Positions 22,116 to 25,891 of a stretch of DNA of 25,891 nt are shown piece after piece. The DNA comes from a virus. Made by a program: the position numbers and the translations under genes. The stretch is from positions 1 through 25,891 of IMG/VR virus record IMGVR_UViG_3300048930_000269. One strand, written 5' to 3'. The stretch's first letter is position 1, and every line of letters begins with the position of its first letter. The notes beneath the pieces are model-generated. The model made no database searches. It saw nothing but the letters and a program-made list of their open reading frames with translations, and was not told the origin of the DNA.

Positions 22116-23342
22116 ATGGAAAATGTGATTGATATACGGCTGTTGGATTCGATTCGTCGCTCGCCAGGCCGGGTGCTGAAGCACCATACAATGAAGTTGG
22201 GAGTTAATCCGGTGCAGGGATTAGAAAGCGTCAATCGGCTGATAGAGGCCGGGCACGTTCACAGGCACAGCTTTTCTGACAAGCTGAGGATTGCGGATGA
22301 TGTCGCGCCGCAGGGTAAAGAGCCAGAAATTGTTGAGCCTGTGCAGCCGAAACGACCGGGCGCGTTCTCCGCTCGTGTGGGTATCCCTGATCCGGATTCT
22401 GCGACAAGTAAACCGGCTGCAGAGGTGGCTACGCAGGAAGAGGCGCAATCTGCCAGCGATGCGCTGCTGGAGCAGGTGCCGACGATCAGTTCCGCGCCGT
22501 TGCCGCGTCGGCTGGCGCTCTCAGAGCTGCATTGTCGAATTCTGGGGGCACTCTACGCCGGCGCTGGCGCGTTAACGACCCCAGCGATCGCTTCTGCGTG
22601 TGACATCGCTGCTACGGGTATTGGTCCTGCCCTAAACACACTGCGGCATCATGACCTGATAGACCGCATTTCAGAGCCAGGCTCGATGCCAAAAATGTGG
22701 CAGCTCACCGACGCTGGCCGCAGCCTCGCAAAAACGCCAGGTATTGTGGGCGAAATACACACCAACAAGCCCGCTGAGCCCATCTCGACGGATGCCGCCA
22801 CTTCCGTGGAAGCGATCGCAACGCCTGCACCCGCCGACGAGGCTACACCACTGCAGTACATGCCGCTCACCCCTGAGCAGATCGACGAGTTTGCCAACAT
22901 GCCGCTGGGATTCACGGTGATGCTTAACGAGGTGCATCGCGCGGGGTTTAATGCTGCGTCGGAGCTGTCCCAAGCCAGAAGCGCCCATAACCTTGAGCTG
23001 GATCGCCTGATGGCCCTGATCAACACGCCTGAAATCAATGCGTTCCTGCGCGCCGTGCACATCGAAGCTGTGCACCAGATTGAGCGATGGGGAGTTGCCT
23101 CGGATCGGGGAAAAAGGGCAGCAGATTGGTTTTGGCTAGTCGGTTTTCTGGCTGGTAAAGCATTGCACGCGGCCACTGATGGCGACCACGAGAAGGCGCT
23201 GCATCACTGCATCAGCACCTCAGCAGCGCTCTACAACTGGCACTGTGCAATCAAAGCCGTGGATGTGCGCACCTGTCCCGAGAGTAGCGATGTCGCTGAA
23301 CGGATAGAGCAGATATTTCCAGGCGAGACGCTGGAGGCCTGA
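22116..23342 (+). CDS. Three-domain early protein: two winged helices plus a MazG-like helical domain
   Basis: 408 residues. Domain 1 (about 8-60) is winged-helix-like (DSIRRSPGRVLKHHTMKLGV). A Pro/Ala/Glu-rich linker leads to domain 2 (130-206), a MarR-like winged helix (LSELHCRILGALYAGAGALT, ALNTLRHHDLIDRIS, WQLTDAGRSLA). After another linker, domain 3 (about 300-385) has HIEAVHQIERWG, DWFWLVGFLAGKALHA and GDHEKALHHCISTSAALYNW, which recalls the all-helical MazG-type phage domain. MazG enzymes hydrolyse nucleoside triphosphates; I cannot see the complete metal site. ATG with AGGAG 7 nt upstream. Confidence 0.6.
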   Translation: MENVIDIRLLDSIRRSPGRVLKHHTMKLGVNPVQGLESVNRLIEAGHVHRHSFSDKLRIADDVAPQGKEPEIVEPVQPKRPGAFSARVGIPDPDSATSKPAAEVATQEEAQSASDALLEQVPTISSAPLPRRLALSELHCRILGALYAGAGALTTPAIASACDIAATGIGPALNTLRHHDLIDRISEPGSMPKMWQLTDAGRSLAKTPGIVGEIHTNKPAEPISTDAATSVEAIATPAPADEATPLQYMPLTPEQIDEFANMPLGFTVMLNEVHRAGFNAASELSQARSAHNLELDRLMALINTPEINAFLRAVHIEAVHQIERWGVASDRGKRAADWFWLVGFLAGKALHAATDGDHEKALHHCISTSAALYNWHCAIKAVDVRTCPESSDVAERIEQIFPGETLEA

Positions 23343-23344
23343 TC

Positions 23345-23929
23345 ATGTCGATCGCCAGATCCACGCTCAGCAAAATCCACGTCGCGCGGCAGCAGCTCAG
23401 CCTGGACGATGACGCCTATCGTGGGCTGCTGGCACGTGTGGCTGGCGTGCGATCTGCCAAAGACCTCACTGATCACCAGGCCGGTGCCGTGCTGCGCGAG
23501 TTCGAACGCCTGGGTTTCGTGCCACGGACTGCGCCGAAGACCAGGGGCAAACCCCGCAATTTCAATGCCCGGTCCATGCCTCAGATGATAACGAAGATCG
23601 AGGCGCAGCTCGCCGACATGGCGCTGACCTGGTCATACGCGGACGGCATCGCCACGCAGATGTTTGGCATCAAGCGTTGCTCCTGGGTGCGAGAGCCGAA
23701 ACAGCTGCGCGCCATCATCGCCGCTCTCCACGTGGAACAGGAACGTCGCGGTCTATTGGCGAGCGTGGAACGGCTCATGTCCGACCTCGACCGGGTACTT
23801 CCAAACTGGCGGGCTGATTTGGAAGAGCTGCCGAAAGGGTGGCAGCGCCATCGTCCAACGCTCAAGCGGCTTGTATTGCGCCTCGGCGCGCTGCTTGACA
23901 CCCAGCTGGCAGGAGACGACATCGAATGA
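23345..23929 (+). CDS. gemA: GemA-like regulatory protein (Mu gp16, DUF1018)
   Basis: 194 residues. The start STLSKIHVARQQLSLDDDAY, RGLLARVAGVRSAKDLTDHQ, and central PQMITKIEAQLADMALTWSY, ADGIATQMFGIKRCSWV form the GemA (DUF1018) pattern. In Mu, GemA changes host gene expression and DNA supercoiling. It comes before Mor, as in Mu. ATG at 23345, 2 nt after the previous stop; its stop overlaps the Mor start (ATGA). Confidence 0.88.
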   Translation: MSIARSTLSKIHVARQQLSLDDDAYRGLLARVAGVRSAKDLTDHQAGAVLREFERLGFVPRTAPKTRGKPRNFNARSMPQMITKIEAQLADMALTWSYADGIATQMFGIKRCSWVREPKQLRAIIAALHVEQERRGLLASVERLMSDLDRVLPNWRADLEELPKGWQRHRPTLKRLVLRLGALLDTQLAGDDIE

Positions 23930-24294
23930 AAAAGTTTCGTCCGGAGCAAACCAGGCGCCGTAACGATCTGCTGAGCGATCTGGCTGAGTCAGTCTCTCAC
24001 GAGCTGATCAGTTTCGGCATGGACCCCGACCAGGCGAAGCAGGCGGGCGAAAATGTAGCGCTGGCCATTCACGAGAACTGGCGCGGCATGTCGGTGGTGT
24101 TCCCGATGCATCCCGAGCTGGCGCGTCAGCGCCTCCGGGCTGCGGTGCTGGCGGAATACAACGGCAGCAACATGGCTGACCTGGTGCGCAAGTTCAACCT
24201 GGCTGAGAACACGATCTACAAGTGGATCAAGGAAGAGCATACGCGGCGGATGGACCAAAAACAGATCACTCTCGGACTTGAGGAGGGCGCGTGA
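23926..24294 (+). CDS. mor: Mor-family transcription activator
   Basis: 122 residues. The family marks are MADLVRKFNLAENTIYKWIK (about 85-104), a helix-turn-helix, preceded by the helical dimer region (AKQAGENVALAIHENWRGMS, MHPELARQRLRAAVLAEYNG). In Mu, Mor turns on the middle promoter, and C turns on the late ones. No second Mor/C gene is seen here, so this protein probably activates the late operon directly. AGGAG lies 11 nt before the ATG. The best candidate binding site in the window is the dyad at 12455-12480. Confidence 0.9.
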   Translation: MKKFRPEQTRRRNDLLSDLAESVSHELISFGMDPDQAKQAGENVALAIHENWRGMSVVFPMHPELARQRLRAAVLAEYNGSNMADLVRKFNLAENTIYKWIKEEHTRRMDQKQITLGLEEGA

Positions 24295-24413
24295 TGGACT
24301 ATTCCTGGATGGTATTTTTCGCTGCTTTAGCGGTGGTTGTGGTGGTCGCTGGTCCTGCGCTGGGCAGGAAGGCCCTGGATTGGCTGGCTGCGTTCATTAA
24401 CGACGAGTATTGA
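24294..24413 (+). CDS. Small single-pass membrane protein
   Basis: 39 residues. MDYSWMVFFAALAVVVVVAG is one transmembrane helix, followed by a short positively charged then amphipathic tail (GRKALDWLAAFINDEY). GAGGAGG lies about 8 nt before the ATG, and the start overlaps the Mor stop in TGATG, so this is a well-supported small gene. Size and topology would suit a small holin, an antiholin or an early membrane toxin-like peptide; none of these is proven. Confidence 0.65.
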   Translation: MDYSWMVFFAALAVVVVVAGPALGRKALDWLAAFINDEY

Positions 24414-24414
24414 T

Positions 24415-24612
24415 GTGTCGCAGGATGATTGCAGGAAGCTACGCTACCCGGGCAGGAACGAAGCCCGCAACGCGCTGAGCAAGATTCACCGCCAGGCACG
24501 TCGAAATCGTGGTAAGCGGCGTCAGCACAAAGAATGTCGCATTTATCATTGCCCACGATGCAATGGATGGCACCTGACCAGTATCAGCTGGAGTGATAAC
24601 GGTGCCTATTAA
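24415..24612 (+). CDS. Small basic zinc-ribbon-like protein
   Basis: 65 residues from a GTG 1 nt after the previous stop. SQDDCRKLRYPGRNEARNAL is followed by a very basic stretch (KIHRQARRNRGKRRQHKE) and a Cys/His end, CRIYHCPRCNGWHLTS, which could hold one zinc. Small proteins with this basic-plus-'CPxCxGWHLT' ending are common in phages and plasmids and probably bind nucleic acid. The ribosome site is weak. An upstream start at 24337 is in frame but lies in the membrane peptide gene. Confidence 0.65.
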   Translation: MSQDDCRKLRYPGRNEARNALSKIHRQARRNRGKRRQHKECRIYHCPRCNGWHLTSISWSDNGAY

Positions 24613-24649
24613 GCCGGAGAACCGCCACAATTTTTAAGAGGTTAGGTAA

Positions 24650-24889
24650 GTGAAGAACAAACTGACTGATCTGAATAATCACTTATTCGCACAGGTCGAG
24701 CGCCTGTCTGACGAAGGTCTCAAAGGCAAGGAACTCGCCGAAGAGATTGAGCGTGGCAAAGCAATTTCCGGTGTCGCAAAGGACATAATTGCCAACGCTG
24801 CATTGGTTCTCGATGCGCAAAAAGTCGCCTTGGAGCATGGTCCCAAGACAGCAATGCCAGCTCTGCTGGCTCTGGGCGATGATCGTTGA
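24650..24889 (+). CDS. Small helical early protein
   Basis: 79 residues from a GTG, with GAGG about 10 nt upstream. KLTDLNNHLFAQVERLSDEG, LKGKELAEEIERGKAISGVA and KDIIANAALVLDAQKVALEH make an all-helical protein of a type often found just before HNH genes in transposable phages. Its stop shares TGATG with the HNH start. Function unknown; a partner or control factor of the HNH protein is possible from the coupling. Confidence 0.7.
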   Translation: MKNKLTDLNNHLFAQVERLSDEGLKGKELAEEIERGKAISGVAKDIIANAALVLDAQKVALEHGPKTAMPALLALGDDR

Positions 24890-25689
24890 TGTCCAGATAC
24901 ACTAGCGAGATGCTGGAATTCCTTCGCAATGGCTATCTGCTCATGCGAATTCCCGAGCTAACAACGGCATTCAACGCGAGTTTTGCGTTGAACAAATCAG
25001 CTGCGCAGATCAAATCGACACTGAAGAACCACAAATTTACCTGCGGCCGCCCGCCAGGATACGCTAAAGGAGAGCGGTCGATGCTCAACCGTGAGCAGGT
25101 CCAATTCCTGCGACAAAACTACCTCTCGCTGAACAGGGTCGAGCTGACGAATGCACTGAACAGTGCATTTGCCACGGAGTATACGTCGTCGCAGATCGTA
25201 TGCTTTTTGAAAAATCACGGCATCCGCAGCGGGCGCACAGGTGCGTTTCGGAAGGGATCAACGCCGCCCAACAAGGGCGTTAAAGGCTGGCAGGCTGGCG
25301 GGCGCTCAGCGGAAACCCGCTTCCAGCGAGGCAGGCCAGCTCAGGAAGCGCATAACTATCTCAGGATCGGGTCCACTAAGCTCGACAAGGACGGGTATTT
25401 GGTGCGTAAAGTCACTGACGATCCGCTGCTGGTGCCGGCTCGCCGGTGGGTTGGGGAGCATCGCCTGATCTGGGAAGCAGCAAATGGCCCTATCCCCGCC
25501 GGTCATGTCGTGGTCTTCTTGGATGCCGACAAAGGTAACATCGTCCTGGAGAACCTGCGCTGCGTGCACAAGTCTGTGATTCAGTACATGAACAAAACTG
25601 GCCTAAATGGTACATCTGGCGAGGCGCGCAAAGCGGCTATCCTGACATCGGAGATCATGGCTACGGTGTTCAAAAAGTCCCGGCCATAG
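24889..25689 (+). CDS. HNH endonuclease with duplicated N-terminal DNA-binding repeat
   Basis: 266 residues. The N-terminal 110 residues hold two tandem copies of one helical DNA-binding module, with matching FLRxxYL, ELTxAxN, QIxxxLKNH and GR positions (about 11-52 and 68-110). A basic linker (GSTPPNKGVKGWQ) follows. The C-terminal HNH_3-type domain has GEHRLIWEAANGPIPAGHVV, then VFLDADKGN and LENLRC. The second His of a classical HNH (HHxDGN) is replaced by VFLDAD, as in some phage relatives, so activity is uncertain. It may be a homing or packaging-associated nuclease. It is the last recognisable gene of the early operon. Confidence 0.82.
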   Translation: MSRYTSEMLEFLRNGYLLMRIPELTTAFNASFALNKSAAQIKSTLKNHKFTCGRPPGYAKGERSMLNREQVQFLRQNYLSLNRVELTNALNSAFATEYTSSQIVCFLKNHGIRSGRTGAFRKGSTPPNKGVKGWQAGGRSAETRFQRGRPAQEAHNYLRIGSTKLDKDGYLVRKVTDDPLLVPARRWVGEHRLIWEAANGPIPAGHVVVFLDADKGNIVLENLRCVHKSVIQYMNKTGLNGTSGEARKAAILTSEIMATVFKKSRP

Positions 25690-25891
25690 TTCGTCAGTTA
25701 AACTGATTGGTGATGGACGCTGCGTTTACTAATTGTTGGCGTACCCGAGGGTACTTGCACTGATCGCTTAGCCTGTTGCCGTGTCGGCAACGCTTTTTCA
25801 ATAACACATCCCACCCGGTACACAGCTCTCCCCCTAAATCCCACAATTATCGCGCACAGAGATGGGTATTTTTCTCACTCCCTCACAACCT
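25690..25891. other. Non-coding end region with palindromes and terminator; possible prophage end
   Basis: No gene is seen in these 202 nt. CAGTTAAACTG (25695-25705) and GTACCCGAGGGTAC (25741-25754) are near-perfect and perfect palindromes. A terminator follows at 25775. In BcepMu-type genomes the early operon runs outward to one genome end, so transposase-binding repeats and a terminal dinucleotide should be near here. I cannot place the exact end from a single copy. Confidence 0.45.
25775..25798 (+). terminator. Rho-independent terminator of the early operon
   Basis: GTTGCCG (25775-25781), a 3-nt loop TGT and CGGCAAC (25785-25791) form a perfect 7-bp stem, followed by GCTTTTT. It is 85 nt after the HNH stop and points the right way for the rightward early operon. 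The arms contain TTGCC/GGCAA, the same half-sites as the 12455 dyad, with a different spacing. Confidence 0.8.

Noticed and set aside
1-25891. CRISPR array, tRNA or rRNA genes, insertion sequences
   Set aside because: No regularly spaced repeats, cloverleaf-like sequence or second transposase was seen; the only transposase is the phage's own.

Overview
The window is most of a transposable (Mu-like) phage genome, probably a prophage. I see no bacterial chromosomal gene in it. Three things show this: a DDE transposase with its AAA+ partner (MuA/MuB type) on the plus strand, a Mor-family activator and GemA downstream of them, and a head-gene order on the minus strand that follows Mu gp25 to gp36 almost gene for gene. 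The host is probably a moderately GC-rich proteobacterium (by eye). Nothing here fixes the genus.

Layout. Positions 1-12394 are a late operon read leftward on the minus strand: GH19 endolysin, DUF1353, DUF2730, gp26-like winged helix, small and large terminase, DUF935 portal, MuF minor head protein with a C-terminal PBECR2 nuclease-like domain, gpG, protease/scaffold, cement protein, major capsid, gp35-like, gp36-like connector, tail terminator-like, DUF7210 and a tail tube. It leaves the window in a further tail-region gene. No sheath gene lies between connector and tube, which fits a long non-contractile tail (B3/D3112-like) better than a Mu-type contractile tail. Positions 12395-14536 are an accessory segment: a small plus-strand gene, a D12-class adenine methyltransferase, a small minus-strand gene and a four-helix membrane protein with a zinc ribbon. 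Positions 14537-15306 are the lysis/lysogeny switch: a CI-type repressor on minus facing a BcepMu gp16-type regulator on plus, across an intergenic region with overlapping promoters and a dyad operator. Positions 15317-25689 are the early operon on plus: small regulators, transposase A and B, coiled-coil and DUF3164 proteins, a three-domain protein, GemA, Mor, small ORFs and an HNH protein. A hairpin terminator follows at 25775.

Early and late operons are divergent and flank the switch, as in BcepMu rather than Mu, where they run the same way. Most genes are packed tightly with ATGA, GTGA or TGATG overlaps, and many start with GTG. Mor is the only Mor/C-type activator seen, so it probably switches on late genes. 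A TTGCCT/AGGCAA dyad beside the endolysin is the best candidate site.

The least explained parts are the accessory segment next to the repressor, the MuF-PBECR2 fusion, the three-domain protein at 22116-23342 and the sequence after 25690, where one prophage end should lie if it is in the window. No tRNA, rRNA, CRISPR array or insertion sequence was seen.
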